Source: Maricaulis virginensis
GTDB lineage: Bacteria; Pseudomonadota; Alphaproteobacteria; Caulobacterales; Maricaulaceae
DNA length: 64,000 bases
Direction: 5' to 3'
Assembly (NCBI RefSeq): GCF_027922185.1
Contig: NZ_BSFE01000007.1
Span: forward strand, 1-64,000
Shown here: positions 44,957 to 53,587 of the stretch, in pieces
How positions within the stretch are numbered: the stretch's first letter is position 1
How the letters are laid out: every line of letters begins with the position of its first letter
Program-made: the position numbers and the translations under genes
The notes under the pieces: model-generated
Database searches by the model: none
Told to the model about the DNA's origin: nothing
What the model saw: the letters and a program-made list of their open reading frames with translations, nothing else

Positions 44957-46033
44957 ATGGCGGAGCGAAGCGAGGTTCAATCACGGATCGGGATCGAGCA
45001 TCCGGTTGTGCAGGGACCGTTCGGCGGCGGGCTGTCGACGGTCGCGCTGACGGCAACTGTGTCGAATGCCGGCGGGCTCGGCTCGTTCGGTGCCCATATT
45101 CTCGAACCGGACGGGATCGAAACCCTGGCGCGCGACCTGAGAGCCGCGACTGACCAACCCTTCGCGCTCAATCTGTGGGTCAGCGATCACGATCCGGGCG
45201 GGTATCCTTTCCCAAAAGAAGCCTTCGACGCCGTCTGGCCGGCCTTCGAGCCCTATTTCCGCGAATACGGCCTCGACCGGCCGGAACCCGCGGCGCGCTA
45301 CCATCCGCGTTTTGAAGACCAGGTCGAAGCGATCCTGGCCGTGCAGCCGCGGGTCTTCTCCTTTGTCTTCGGCGTGCCTGACCGGGCCATACTGGAGGCC
45401 TGCCGCGACCGGGACATCCTGACGCTGGGCGCCGCGACGACGCTGGCCGAGGCCGAGGCGCTCGCAGATGCCGGCGTCGATATCGTGCTCGCGACGGGTT
45501 TCGAGGCCGGCGGCCATCGCCCCGCCTTTCTGGAACCGGCCGAAGCCAATCTGGTCGGCACCTTGCCGCTGACCCGGCAGATCGCGGCGCATCTTCGCGT
45601 GCCGGTGATTGCGGCGGGCGGGATTGCCGACCGGGCCGGTATCGATGCCGCGCTCGCGCTGGGGGCCGGTGCAGCGCAACTGGGCACGGCCTTCCTGGCC
45701 TGCGCCGAGTCCGGCACCAATGACGCCCATCGCGATGTTCTGTTCTCGCCGCGGGCCCGGCACACTGTCCTGACCCGCGCCTATACCGGCCGTCTGGCCC
45801 GCGGCATTCCCAACCGGGTCATCGCCGAAATGGAGGCGCGCGCTGACCGCCTTCCGCCCTTCCCGGTGCAGGCCTGGTTCCTGGGTCATCTCAAGCATAC
45901 CGCGATTGCGTCCGGCGACGAGGACTTCGCCTCGCTCTATGCCGGCCAGGGCGCCCCCCTGCTCCGTCACCGCAAGGCGGCCGATCTGATGGCAGACCTG
46001 ACCCGGCCTGCCGAGGCCCGGGCTGTGGCCTGA
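44957..46033 (+). CDS. Nitronate monooxygenase-like flavoprotein
   Basis: 358-residue FMN-dependent TIM-barrel enzyme of the nitronate monooxygenase/2-nitropropane dioxygenase family. These detoxify alkyl nitronates such as propionate 3-nitronate. It shows VVQGPFGGGLSTVALTATVS, NAGGLGSFGA, FALNLWV, the family EAGGHRP segment with the His seen in class I enzymes, and VIAAGGIADRAGIDAALALG with GAAQLGTAFLACAES for FMN phosphate. AGGAGG precedes the ATG. It is divergent from the HxlR gene and followed at 49 bp by a glutathione transferase, suggesting an electrophile- or nitro-compound-response operon. Confidence 0.9.
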   Translation: MAERSEVQSRIGIEHPVVQGPFGGGLSTVALTATVSNAGGLGSFGAHILEPDGIETLARDLRAATDQPFALNLWVSDHDPGGYPFPKEAFDAVWPAFEPYFREYGLDRPEPAARYHPRFEDQVEAILAVQPRVFSFVFGVPDRAILEACRDRDILTLGAATTLAEAEALADAGVDIVLATGFEAGGHRPAFLEPAEANLVGTLPLTRQIAAHLRVPVIAAGGIADRAGIDAALALGAGAAQLGTAFLACAESGTNDAHRDVLFSPRARHTVLTRAYTGRLARGIPNRVIAEMEARADRLPPFPVQAWFLGHLKHTAIASGDEDFASLYAGQGAPLLRHRKAADLMADLTRPAEARAVA

Positions 46034-46082
46034 CACTATTTCCCGAGCCTTTTCACTCCCAACCAACCAAGGAGACAAACCC

Positions 46083-46706
46083 ATGAAACTCTATTTTGCT
46101 CCGGGCGCCTGCTCGCTCTCGCCCCATATCGTCCTGCGCGAAGCCGGTGTGCCGGTCGAGCTGGAGCGCGTCGACCTGGCCGAGGGCCGGATCGTCTCGA
46201 CGGGCGAAGCCTTCCGCTCGGTCAATCCGAAGGGCTATGTACCGGCGCTGGAAGTGGCGCCTGGTGATATCGTCACCGAAGGCGCTGCAATCGTGCAGCA
46301 TATCGCAGATTCCCATCCCGAGGCCGGGCTGGCGCCGGCTGCCGGTACGCTGGAGCGGGCCCGCGTGAATGAGTGGCTCACCTTCCTCTCCTCCGAACTG
46401 CACAAGGCTTTCTCGCCCCTGTTCCGCCCCGACAACAGCGAGGAGGTGAAGGCCGCCGCGATCGAGCGCGTCGCCAGTCGCCTCGACCATGTCGAAAGCG
46501 TGCTGGCTGACGGGCGCAGCTATCTGACCGGCGAGCAATTCACCATCGCAGATGCCTATCTCTTCACTCTGACCAACTGGACCGGCCCCACGGGTGTCGG
46601 CCTGGGCAGCCGGTCGAAGCTGATCGCCTACATGGATCGCGTGCGCCAGCGGCCGGCCGTTCTGGCGGCGCTGGAGGCGGAAGGTCTCTTGCAGCCGGCG
46701 GCCTGA
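46083..46706 (+). CDS. Beta-class glutathione S-transferase
   Basis: 207-residue GST. The N-terminal thioredoxin domain starts KLYFAPGACSLSPHIVLREA with the Cys10 typical of beta-class bacterial enzymes. NPKGYVPALE gives the cis-Pro and TEGAAIVQHIAD gives the glutathione-binding Glu. The C-terminal helical domain ends with the N-cap motif region FTIADAYLF. AAGGAG precedes the ATG. Its close spacing to the nitronate monooxygenase gene supports a common detoxification transcript. Confidence 0.92.
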   Translation: MKLYFAPGACSLSPHIVLREAGVPVELERVDLAEGRIVSTGEAFRSVNPKGYVPALEVAPGDIVTEGAAIVQHIADSHPEAGLAPAAGTLERARVNEWLTFLSSELHKAFSPLFRPDNSEEVKAAAIERVASRLDHVESVLADGRSYLTGEQFTIADAYLFTLTNWTGPTGVGLGSRSKLIAYMDRVRQRPAVLAALEAEGLLQPAA

Positions 46707-46716
46707 GCCGGATACG

Positions 46717-46747
46717 AAAACGGGCGGCCCGAGAGCCGCCCGTTCAT
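46717..46747. terminator. Bidirectional terminator
   Basis: ACGGGCGGC and GCCGCCCGT form a 9-bp stem with a 6-nt loop. Four A precede it and TTCATT follows, so it can serve both the GST gene on the plus strand and the DUF4168 gene on the minus strand. Confidence 0.75.
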
Positions 46748-46772
46748 TCCCGCCGTCAGGCACGTCTGCGGT

Positions 46773-47165
46773 CTAGTTGCCGGCCTGCGCCTGGGCTTCG
46801 GCCTGGATGCGGGCCGCCACGCTCTGGTCGGTGCGGGCGGCATTGGCGATGGAGTTGTACTCGACCACGGTCAGTCCCGCGTCCTGGACAATCGTCTCCA
46901 TCTCGGCCTGGGCCTCCTGCTGGATCTGCGCCTGGGCTTCCTGGTCTTCGGCCGCCTGCATGCGCGGCTGGATATCCTGGACAAGGGCATTGATGCCGTT
47001 GGCAGCTTCCACGAAAGCGGCGACCTGCGCATCGGTGAGGGTGAAGGTCTCGGCCGCTCCGGCTTCGGCGCCGGCCTGGGCCGGGTCCTGGGCGAATGCG
47101 GGGGCGGCGGCGGCGCCTGCCAGCGCGGTTGCGGACAGGGCGGCGGTGAAAATCTTGTGCATCAT
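46773..47165 (-). CDS. DUF4168-like secreted protein
   Basis: 130-residue periplasmic protein. A Sec signal (FTAALSATALAGAAAAPAFA) is followed by a Gln/Ala/Glu-rich, probably helical domain with FTLTDAQVAAFVEAANGI and VVEYNSIANAARTDQSVAARI, as in DUF4168. Function is unknown. Two adjacent ATGs (47165/47162) are preceded by GGGAAG. It shares a bidirectional terminator with the convergent GST gene. Confidence 0.75.
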   Translation of the reverse strand: MMHKIFTAALSATALAGAAAAPAFAQDPAQAGAEAGAAETFTLTDAQVAAFVEAANGINALVQDIQPRMQAAEDQEAQAQIQQEAQAEMETIVQDAGLTVVEYNSIANAARTDQSVAARIQAEAQAQAGN

Positions 47166-47440
47166 GAGAGTGTCTTCCCGGTTGCTGAACAGTATCTGGG
47201 TTTAACGGCCCAATAGCGTGGGAACGACACCGGTCTAACAATGTTCCATTACAATTTCACCACATGTATACAGCTCGTGGTTTTGTGCGGTTTGTTATAG
47301 GGCGTGACAAAATTACTGAGATTGTATTTCGTCGGAATCCAACCAGGGCCGGGCCTCGGGGTATTCCGTACCGCACCGCATCGGCCGGAAGCCGGGTGAG
47401 GGCGGCCGTTCCCTATCAGCCCGGAGCGTGGCGGTAAGAA
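47166..47440. other. Gene-free A+T-richer region between DUF4168 gene and folE
   Basis: About 275 bp without an ORF. The segment 47240-47340 is the most A+T-rich stretch for several kilobases (for example ATTACAATTTCACCACATG), as expected for the promoter of the DUF4168 gene. Nothing else is recognisable. Confidence 0.45.
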
Positions 47441-47472
47441 AAAAGCCCCGTCCGGCCGGACGGGGCTTTTCT
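47437..47472 (-). terminator. Rho-independent terminator of folE
   Basis: A 30-bp perfect palindrome (47441-47470) has arms AAAAGCCCCGTCCGG and its complement. On the minus strand it ends in a long T-rich run. It lies 21 bp past the folE stop. Confidence 0.88.
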
Positions 47473-47492
47473 CGTGCAATGAGTGTTTCGCG

Positions 47493-48116
47493 TCAGGCGC
47501 GTTCGACCATGCGGATGAAGCGGTCCTTCAGGGCCGGGTCGGTCTTGAACTCGCCGGTGAAGGTGGTGGTGATGGTCGACACATTCGGGTGGTGCACGCC
47601 GCGGGTGGTCATGCACTGGTGCTTGGCGTCGATCAGGACGGCCACGCCCAGCGGCTGCATCGCCTCGGTCAGGGCGTCGGCGATCTGCGCCGTCATGGTT
47701 TCCTGCGTCTGCATGCGTTTGGAGAAGATCTCCACCACGCGGGCAATCTTGGAAATGCCGACCACGGCCTTGCGCGGCAGGTAGGCGACATGGGCCACGC
47801 CCAGGATCGGTGCGAGGTGGTGTTCGCAATGGCTCTCGACATCGATATTGGTCAGCATGACCATGTCGTCATAGCCCTGCACGTCCTCGAACGTCTTGCC
47901 GAGGGCGGCCATCGGATCGGCTTCATAGCCGGAGAACCATTCCGACCAGGCTTTCACGACGCGCTTGGGGGTGTCGATCAGGCCTTCGCGGGCCGGGTCG
48001 TCGCCCGCCCAGGCGATCAGCGTGCGGACGGCCTCCTCGGCCTCCTCGCGGGTCGGTTTGGAGTTTGTCACGCCAGCCAGGCGCGCAGCTTCAGGTGTCA
48101 CGGCGTCCATCCCCAT
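47493..48116 (-). CDS. folE: GTP cyclohydrolase I
   Basis: 207-residue decameric enzyme opening GTP to dihydroneopterin triphosphate, the first step of folate and biopterin synthesis. The zinc ligands are in SHCEHHLAP and HQCMTTRG. IDTPKRVVKAWSEWFSGY, GISKIARVVEIFSKR, QTQETMTAQIAD and RMVERA are family motifs. The start chosen is the ATG preceded by AAAGGA at 48116; a second ATG lies at 48110. It is monocistronic and divergent from cysS. Confidence 0.95.
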   Translation of the reverse strand: MGMDAVTPEAARLAGVTNSKPTREEAEEAVRTLIAWAGDDPAREGLIDTPKRVVKAWSEWFSGYEADPMAALGKTFEDVQGYDDMVMLTNIDVESHCEHHLAPILGVAHVAYLPRKAVVGISKIARVVEIFSKRMQTQETMTAQIADALTEAMQPLGVAVLIDAKHQCMTTRGVHHPNVSTITTTFTGEFKTDPALKDRFIRMVERA

Positions 48117-48303
48117 GGATCCTTTCGTTGTCGGGTCGGTCCTGCGCGTATACGACAGGGCCGTAGTGCCGGTTTCCGGATCGAGGATGCAGAACCGGAT
48201 TTTTTTCACCCGGAGCCTGAAATCCTCTGTTTTCGCGCCTCGGCGCTTGACGGTATTTAGGCCTTCCCTGCGGGATTTCCAATGATATGACCGCAGGGAA
48301 GAT

Positions 48304-48316
48304 GTGAATTTTTCAC
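48304..48316. promoter_or_regulatory. Small palindrome in the folE-cysS divergent region
   Basis: GTGAA-TTT-TTCAC is a perfect 13-bp inverted repeat, 31 bp before the cysS ATG. It could be an operator, but no partner regulator is evident. Confidence 0.3.
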
Positions 48317-48346
48317 GCCCTTGACACAAACGGAACAGACAAGAAC

Positions 48347-49732
48347 ATGAAATCGCTCACCCTTTACGATACGATGGCGCGGCGAAAGCGCGCATTCGAA
48401 CCGATCGATCAGGACCGGGTGACGATGTATGTCTGTGGCCCGACGGTCTACAGCTACGCTCATATCGGCAATGCGCGCCCGCCGGTCGTGTTCGATGTGC
48501 TGCGCCGGGTGCTCGGATATCTCTACGGTGCCGAGAGCGTCGTGCTGGCAGCCAACATCACCGATATCGACGACAAGATCATGGCGGCCGCCCGCGAGAG
48601 CGGCGAGGGGATCGAGGCCGTCGCGACGAAATTCGCCCGCATCTATCGCGAGGATCTCGATGCGCTGGGCATCGTGCCGCCGACGCTGGAGCCCAGGGCG
48701 ACCGATCACATCCAGCCGATGATCGCCATGATGCAGCGCCTGGTCGATGGCGGTCATGCCTATGCGGCGCAAGGCCATGTCCTGTTCTCGGTGAAGTCCT
48801 ACGAAGCCTATGGTGCGCTGTCCAAGCGTTCGCTTGACGACATGATTGCCGGTGCCCGCGTCGAGGTCGCGCCCTACAAGAAGGACCCGTGCGATTTCGT
48901 GCTGTGGAAGCCGTCCGCCGATGACGAGCCGGGCTGGGACAGCCCCTGGGGCCGCGGCCGTCCGGGCTGGCACCTGGAATGCTCGGCCATGTGCGAGACG
49001 CATCTGGGCGAAACGATCGACATCCATGGCGGCGGCATCGACCTGGTCTTCCCGCACCATGAGAACGAGATCGCCCAGTCGACCTGCGCCCATGGCGGCA
49101 AGGCGATGGCCAATTACTGGCTGCACAACGGCTTTCTCAACATGGGCTCGGACAAGATGTCCAAGTCGCTGGGCAATGTCGCGCTGATCCATGACCTGCT
49201 GAAATCATGGCCGGGCGAGGTGCTGCGCTGCGCGCTGCTGACGGCACACTATCGGGCCCCGCTGACCTGGAATTCGGATCTCCTGGCCAAGACGCGCCGC
49301 TCGCTGGACCGGATCTATGGCGTACTGCGCCGCCTGGGTCATCTTGAAGCCGTGCCCAGCGATGTGCCCGAGGCCTTCCTCGACGCCCTGCTGGACGACA
49401 TCAATACACCCAAGGCGATGTCGGAGCTTTTCGCGCTGGCCGGCGAGGCCAACAAGGCCGAAACGCCGCAGGAAAAGGCCGAGGCCAAGGGGCGTCTCCT
49501 GGCGGCCGGTGCCCTGATGGGGCTGGGCCAGGCCGATCCGGACGCCTGGTTCGGTCTGACAGATATCGACCCGGAGGAACGCGCCGCGATCGATGCCCTC
49601 ATCCTCAAGCGCCAGGAAGCGCGCGAGGCCAAGGACTGGGCGCTTGCCGACGAGGTGCGTGACGAACTCAATGCACGGCAGATCCAGGTCGATGACGGGC
49701 CGGAAGGCTCGACCTGGCGGAAGATGGGATAA
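48347..49732 (+). CDS. cysS: Cysteinyl-tRNA synthetase
   Basis: 461-residue class I synthetase charging tRNA-Cys. It has the HIGH-type motif HIGNARP, zinc residues in YVCGPTVY, LECSAMC and FPHHENEIAQS, the KMSKS loop DKMSKSLGN, and the anticodon-binding C-terminus. Length is typical. No strong ribosome site precedes the ATG (GACAAGAAC). A small acidic ORF follows after 4 bp. Confidence 0.96.
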   Translation: MKSLTLYDTMARRKRAFEPIDQDRVTMYVCGPTVYSYAHIGNARPPVVFDVLRRVLGYLYGAESVVLAANITDIDDKIMAAARESGEGIEAVATKFARIYREDLDALGIVPPTLEPRATDHIQPMIAMMQRLVDGGHAYAAQGHVLFSVKSYEAYGALSKRSLDDMIAGARVEVAPYKKDPCDFVLWKPSADDEPGWDSPWGRGRPGWHLECSAMCETHLGETIDIHGGGIDLVFPHHENEIAQSTCAHGGKAMANYWLHNGFLNMGSDKMSKSLGNVALIHDLLKSWPGEVLRCALLTAHYRAPLTWNSDLLAKTRRSLDRIYGVLRRLGHLEAVPSDVPEAFLDALLDDINTPKAMSELFALAGEANKAETPQEKAEAKGRLLAAGALMGLGQADPDAWFGLTDIDPEERAAIDALILKRQEAREAKDWALADEVRDELNARQIQVDDGPEGSTWRKMG

Positions 49733-49736
49733 CACC

Positions 49737-50003
49737 ATGGCCCTCAAGGGCTTCAACGTGATGCTGCAGGCCGAGGACGCGGTCGGCCCGTGCTTTGTCG
49801 CCTATGGCGTGGTGGCCGAGACCGAAGAGCAGGCCGCCCGCCTGGCCGAAGGCGCGGCCCAGGCCGAAGGCTTCTGGTCGGTCGAGACCGACGAGGTCTG
49901 GCAGCCCGAGCCTGACGGTGACGAGGATTTCGGAGACATCCCCGAAGTCCTCGGCCGCAACGACCCCACCTATCTCGACGAGGACGAGGAAGACTGGGAC
50001 TGA
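49737..50003 (+). CDS. Small acidic hypothetical protein after cysS
   Basis: 88-residue soluble protein. The first 55 residues look folded (KGFNVMLQAEDAVGPCFVAY, then Ala/Glu-rich helix and FWSVETDEVWQP). The C-terminus is very acidic (YLDEDEEDWD). It starts 4 bp after the cysS stop, so it is likely co-transcribed. I do not recognise the family. The repeat island begins directly after its stop codon. Confidence 0.6.
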   Translation: MALKGFNVMLQAEDAVGPCFVAYGVVAETEEQAARLAEGAAQAEGFWSVETDEVWQPEPDGDEDFGDIPEVLGRNDPTYLDEDEEDWD

Positions 50004-51036
50004 GGCCGCGGTTTTCTCCCTCACTCGCTCCACTTCCCCCGGCCCCGTGCCGGGGCCTGGAGGAGCCTCCTCCTGAAGCGCCACCAGACCCCGGAATAAA
50101 TCCGGGGAAAGCGGCTCTCTCTTTCTTCCCCATATCATGGGGAAGTGGGCCCTCCATAGCCTTGGCGAAGGAGGGGTCGAAGGGGCCGGCGCGGAGCGCC
50201 GGGAGGCGGTGGAGCTTGTCTCAAGCACGACGCCGCTGGCGCGGCGCCCCTCCGTCTCGCCGCCTTGCGGCGATCCACCTCCCCATGGAATGGGGAGGAA
50301 AGGCGTGTCAGCACGAAACCCTCCACGAGCTTGCGCTCTGGAGCGATGAGAGGGGTGCGGGATGCACGGCGGACATCGTGTCCGGATTTGAAGGTTTGGT
50401 GGTGATGCCCGGGGCATCCCGCACGCGGAGATTTACCCGGGTCCCTTGCGGGCCCCGTCTCGAAACCTGCAGGCACGCTCCGGTCGAGCTTTGTGCCGGT
50501 GTCCCCGCAGATGGCCACGCCGGAGCCTGATGCTGTCACCCACCAGGCGCGGACGAGCTCCGCACGCTCCCGGGCACAAGGGACTGAGCTCATGCCTCCC
50601 ATCCCGGAAACCGCTGACGATGGTAAGGGCAAATGAGGGGGCGGGGATAAGTTTCCGGCCCCGCCCCCACGCACCGTCATCCTGACGAAAGTCAGGACCC
50701 AGATCGTAAAGGGAAATTTTCGCCAGGCGGGCTCAGATCGAATGTCGGCGATGTGAGGGATAAGTGCGAGATCGCGACCACCCAGCTCTATGAACTGGGC
50801 CCTGACCGAAGCATGCGCCCGCGAAAGCGGGTGTCAGGGTGACGGTGCTTGTTGGAGCGTTGGTGCCTTCTCTTCCAACGCTCTCACTTTTCCCGGACGA
50901 AGGCCTGCGCAGGCAGGCTGCAGATCCGGGATCTACCGAAGATCACTTCAAGCGATGTGTTTCCCGTCGATCCCGGCGCTTCCGCCCGGCTTTCGCCGGG
51001 CTTCCAGCCGGGAAAAACCGAGGGTGTTTAGAGCGC
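50004..51036. repeat. Gene-free island of palindromic intergenic repeats
   Basis: About 1 kb without a credible gene but crowded with short inverted repeats: GGCCCCG-TGC-CGGGGCC (50041-50057), CCCCGGA-ATAAA-TCCGGGG (50089-50107), TTCCCCAT-AT-CATGGGGAA-type and CCTCCCCAT-GGA-ATGGGGAGG-type elements, and CCGGC-type hairpins. Phrases such as GTCATCCTGACGAAAGTCAG and CCCGCGAAAGCGGG-type units resemble those at 20.3-20.5 kb. It lies between convergent genes (small acidic protein and mutY) and may be several dispersed elements inserted next to each other. Apparent ORFs here are repeat translations. Confidence 0.65.
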
Positions 51037-52098
51037 TCATCGCCTCAGCTTGACCACCTTGCGCATGACGCTGGGCAGGGCCTGGTTGTCGAGCTGGTTT
51101 TCGGCGGCCCAGTAGCCGTCTTCCGGTTGCCAGTCCGGGGCGGGAGCGCTTTCGCGCACGTCGAGCCGGAGTTCGAAATGGGTGAAGACGTGGCGCACCT
51201 CGCCGCGCGAAACCCAGTCGGCCTCGAAGGGCGGCGCTTCATCCGGCGGCACCTCCGTCCAGGGCGTCGAGGGCACTTCGACCATGCCGCCGAGGAGGCC
51301 CTTGTCCGGCCGCCGGCGCAGCCAGAGCCCCTGCTCGCCCCTGACCAGCCAGGCCGTGCCGAGGCGTACCGGCTTTGGCTTTTTCCTTTCCTTCAGCGGA
51401 TAGCGCGTCATGTCGCCCTCGGCCCGGGCCGCGCAGGCAAACGCCCAGGGACAGGCCGCGCAGTCCGGCGTGCGGGGCGTGCACACGGTGGCACCCAGAT
51501 CCATGATCGCCTGGGCATAGTCGCCCGGCCGGTCCGGCGAGGCGATGGCGGCGGCCAGACGGCGTATCTCGGGCTTGGCCCCGGGCAGCGGCGTCTGCAC
51601 CCGGTGGAGCCGTGTGATCACACGTTCGACATTGCCGTCGACCACACTGGCCGGCTTGTTGAAAGCGGCGGCCAGAACGGCATTCGCCGTGTACTCGCCC
51701 ACCCCCGGCAAGGCCTTCAGCCCGTCCAGCGTATCGGGAAAAGCGCCGCCCAGCGTTTCGGCGACATGGCGCGCGCAGGCGTGGAGATTTCGTGCCCGGG
51801 CGTAATAGCCCAGCCCCGCCCATTCCCGCATCACATCCTCGCGCGGTGCGGCCGCCAGATCTTCCACGCGCGGCCAGAGGTCTAGAAAGCGGAACCAGTA
51901 GGGCGTGGCATGCGGCACCGTGGTCTGTTGCAGCATGATTTCCGACAACCAGATCGCATAGGGATCGGCAACCCGGCCGGCCGCGCGGTCTTCCGGACGG
52001 ATCCGCCAGGGCAGTGTCCGGCCTTCCCGGTCATACCAGTCCAGCAGCGCCGAACGCAGACGGGCCATATCCTGACGCGGGGAAAGGGATGCGCTCAT
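51037..52098 (-). CDS. mutY: Adenine DNA glycosylase MutY
   Basis: 353-residue base-excision enzyme removing adenine opposite 8-oxoguanine. It has the catalytic Glu in SEIMLQQTTV, GLGYYARARNLH, the helix-hairpin-helix LPGVGEYTANAV, the catalytic Asp in VVDGNVERVI and the iron-sulfur cysteines in CTPRTPDCAACPWAFAC. A C-terminal Nudix-like domain recognises the lesion (GLLGGMVEVP, FTHFELRL). The ATG at 52098 has AAGG six bases upstream. It is divergent from the dciA-like gene by 77 bp. Confidence 0.95.
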   Translation of the reverse strand: MSASLSPRQDMARLRSALLDWYDREGRTLPWRIRPEDRAAGRVADPYAIWLSEIMLQQTTVPHATPYWFRFLDLWPRVEDLAAAPREDVMREWAGLGYYARARNLHACARHVAETLGGAFPDTLDGLKALPGVGEYTANAVLAAAFNKPASVVDGNVERVITRLHRVQTPLPGAKPEIRRLAAAIASPDRPGDYAQAIMDLGATVCTPRTPDCAACPWAFACAARAEGDMTRYPLKERKKPKPVRLGTAWLVRGEQGLWLRRRPDKGLLGGMVEVPSTPWTEVPPDEAPPFEADWVSRGEVRHVFTHFELRLDVRESAPAPDWQPEDGYWAAENQLDNQALPSVMRKVVKLRR

Positions 52099-52175
52099 CG
52101 AAACCTTCAGGACTTGCGGGCTGGACTTGCGGGCAGGACTTGCAGGCAGGCCGCTTCGCAGCGAGAGTGCGCAGC

Positions 52176-52706
52176 ATGAAGCGCAAACCGCCCTCGTCAA
52201 CACTGGAAGCCGCTGCCAGCGCCTATATCGGCAGCCGCCGCGGCCGGCGGGCCATCCAGCCCGCGCCCTCCGCCGGGCGGGCCGCCGAACGGGTGCTCAA
52301 GCCCCTGACCCGGCAGTTCGGCATCGGTGTAGAGCAATTGCGTGAACACTGGCCGGAAATCGTCGGCAAGCGCCTGGCCGACTGGAGCACACCGAAAACC
52401 GTCCAGCGCAGCGGCGGTATCAGCACGCTGGTGATCGAGGCGCGCGGTCCGGCGGGTGCCATCCTGCAGGCGGAGAGCCGCCGGATTCTCGAGCGCATCC
52501 GCACCCATTCCGGCGACCGGGCCCCGACCCGTCTGCGCATCGTGCAGGGACAGGCGAGCAAGCCCGCCGACGCACCCGGGGGCAGCGTGAAAAAACTGCA
52601 ATCATCTTCACACACCGGCGAGACAGAGGCGACAACGCCGGAAGCGCGGCTATTGTCGGCACTCGACCGGTTTTCCCGTGCGATTCACCGCCGGGACGAG
52701 CCATAA
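52176..52706 (+). CDS. DciA-like (DUF721) protein
   Basis: 176-residue basic protein with the DUF721 domain (about 40-130: RVLKPLTRQFGIGVEQLREH, WPEIVGKRLADWSTP, LVIEARGPAGAILQAESRRI). DUF721/DciA proteins act with the replicative helicase DnaB in bacteria lacking DnaC/DnaI loaders. The C-terminal tail appears disordered. The block with mutY on one side and dsbA and smc on the other recurs in alphaproteobacteria. The ATG at 52176 lacks a strong ribosome site. Confidence 0.82.
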   Translation: MKRKPPSSTLEAAASAYIGSRRGRRAIQPAPSAGRAAERVLKPLTRQFGIGVEQLREHWPEIVGKRLADWSTPKTVQRSGGISTLVIEARGPAGAILQAESRRILERIRTHSGDRAPTRLRIVQGQASKPADAPGGSVKKLQSSSHTGETEATTPEARLLSALDRFSRAIHRRDEP

Positions 52707-52731
52707 CATCCAGGCGTTTCCCGGGGGACAC

Positions 52732-53457
52732 ATGACACTGACACGACGCATCTTCACCGCCACCGCCCTGGCGGCAGCCACGGCGCTGGCCGCCTGCGGC
52801 AACGCTCCGGACAATCCGGGAGGCAGCGCGATGGCCGGAACCGGCCGCAGCCTCGGTGCGGCGGATGCGCCTGTTACCATGACGGAATATTCCTCGGTTG
52901 CCTGCGTCCATTGTGCCCGCTTCCACGACGAGGTGTATCCGGCGCTGGAGACCTATATCGAGGCCGGCCAGATGCGCGTGGTGCTGCACGAGATGCTGAA
53001 CGGCCCGCCGCAATTCGCCGTCGCCGGCTTTGCGCTGGCGCACTGCGTGCCCGAAGAGCGCTATTTCGACACGATCGACGTGCTGTTCGAACAGCAGCAG
53101 GCGATCTTCAATACCGCCCGCAGCAGCGGCAATGTCCGCGCGCGCTATGTGACGATCGCGCGTTCGATGGGGCTGAGCGAAGCGCAGTTCGACGCCTGCC
53201 TGAACGACACGGAAATCAACAGCGCCATTGTCGCCTCGCACGAAGCCGCGCTGGCCAGCGGCGTCAGCCTGACCCCGAATTTCGCCTTCAATGGCGAGCT
53301 TCTGGAGGCACGCACCGCACCGGGGGCGTCCCAGCCGACCTATTTCCTGGGCGGTGAGCAGGTGATGATCGACGGCGAACCGCTGCCGGCGCGCCAGGAC
53401 GGGGAGACGTTTTCGCGCCTGATCGACCATCTTCTGGCGCAGTCCGCCGGCGGCTGA
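52732..53457 (+). CDS. DsbA-like thioredoxin lipoprotein 1
   Basis: 241-residue predicted lipoprotein (ATALAAC lipobox) with a DsbA-type fold: MTEYSSVACVHCARFHDEVY carries the CVHC redox pair (variant of CPHC), followed by the helical insert. SLTPNFAFNG carries the cis-Pro loop. It is likely a periplasmic thiol oxidase or reductase anchored to a membrane. A GGGGG site precedes the ATG. It is the first of three tandem DsbA-like genes. Confidence 0.88.
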   Translation: MTLTRRIFTATALAAATALAACGNAPDNPGGSAMAGTGRSLGAADAPVTMTEYSSVACVHCARFHDEVYPALETYIEAGQMRVVLHEMLNGPPQFAVAGFALAHCVPEERYFDTIDVLFEQQQAIFNTARSSGNVRARYVTIARSMGLSEAQFDACLNDTEINSAIVASHEAALASGVSLTPNFAFNGELLEARTAPGASQPTYFLGGEQVMIDGEPLPARQDGETFSRLIDHLLAQSAGG

Positions 53458-53587
53458 TCGCAAAAAGCGCTGATCAAATCTGAGCGAGGTGGTGGCAACA
53501 GCCCCGCCTGAGCGGTTAAGCTGCGGCGAGACCGCACGGGACGGGGCCGTGCCGGCAACTGGCAATTTCTCGGGGAGTGCCCTTTCG

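Noticed and set aside
48321..48346. TTGACA just upstream of cysS as a -35 element
   Set aside because: The matching -10 would overlap the start codon, and no suitable -10 is visible.
50137..50685. Several short ORFs in the repeat island
   Set aside because: They translate palindromic repeats, overlap each other in different frames and lack ribosome sites.
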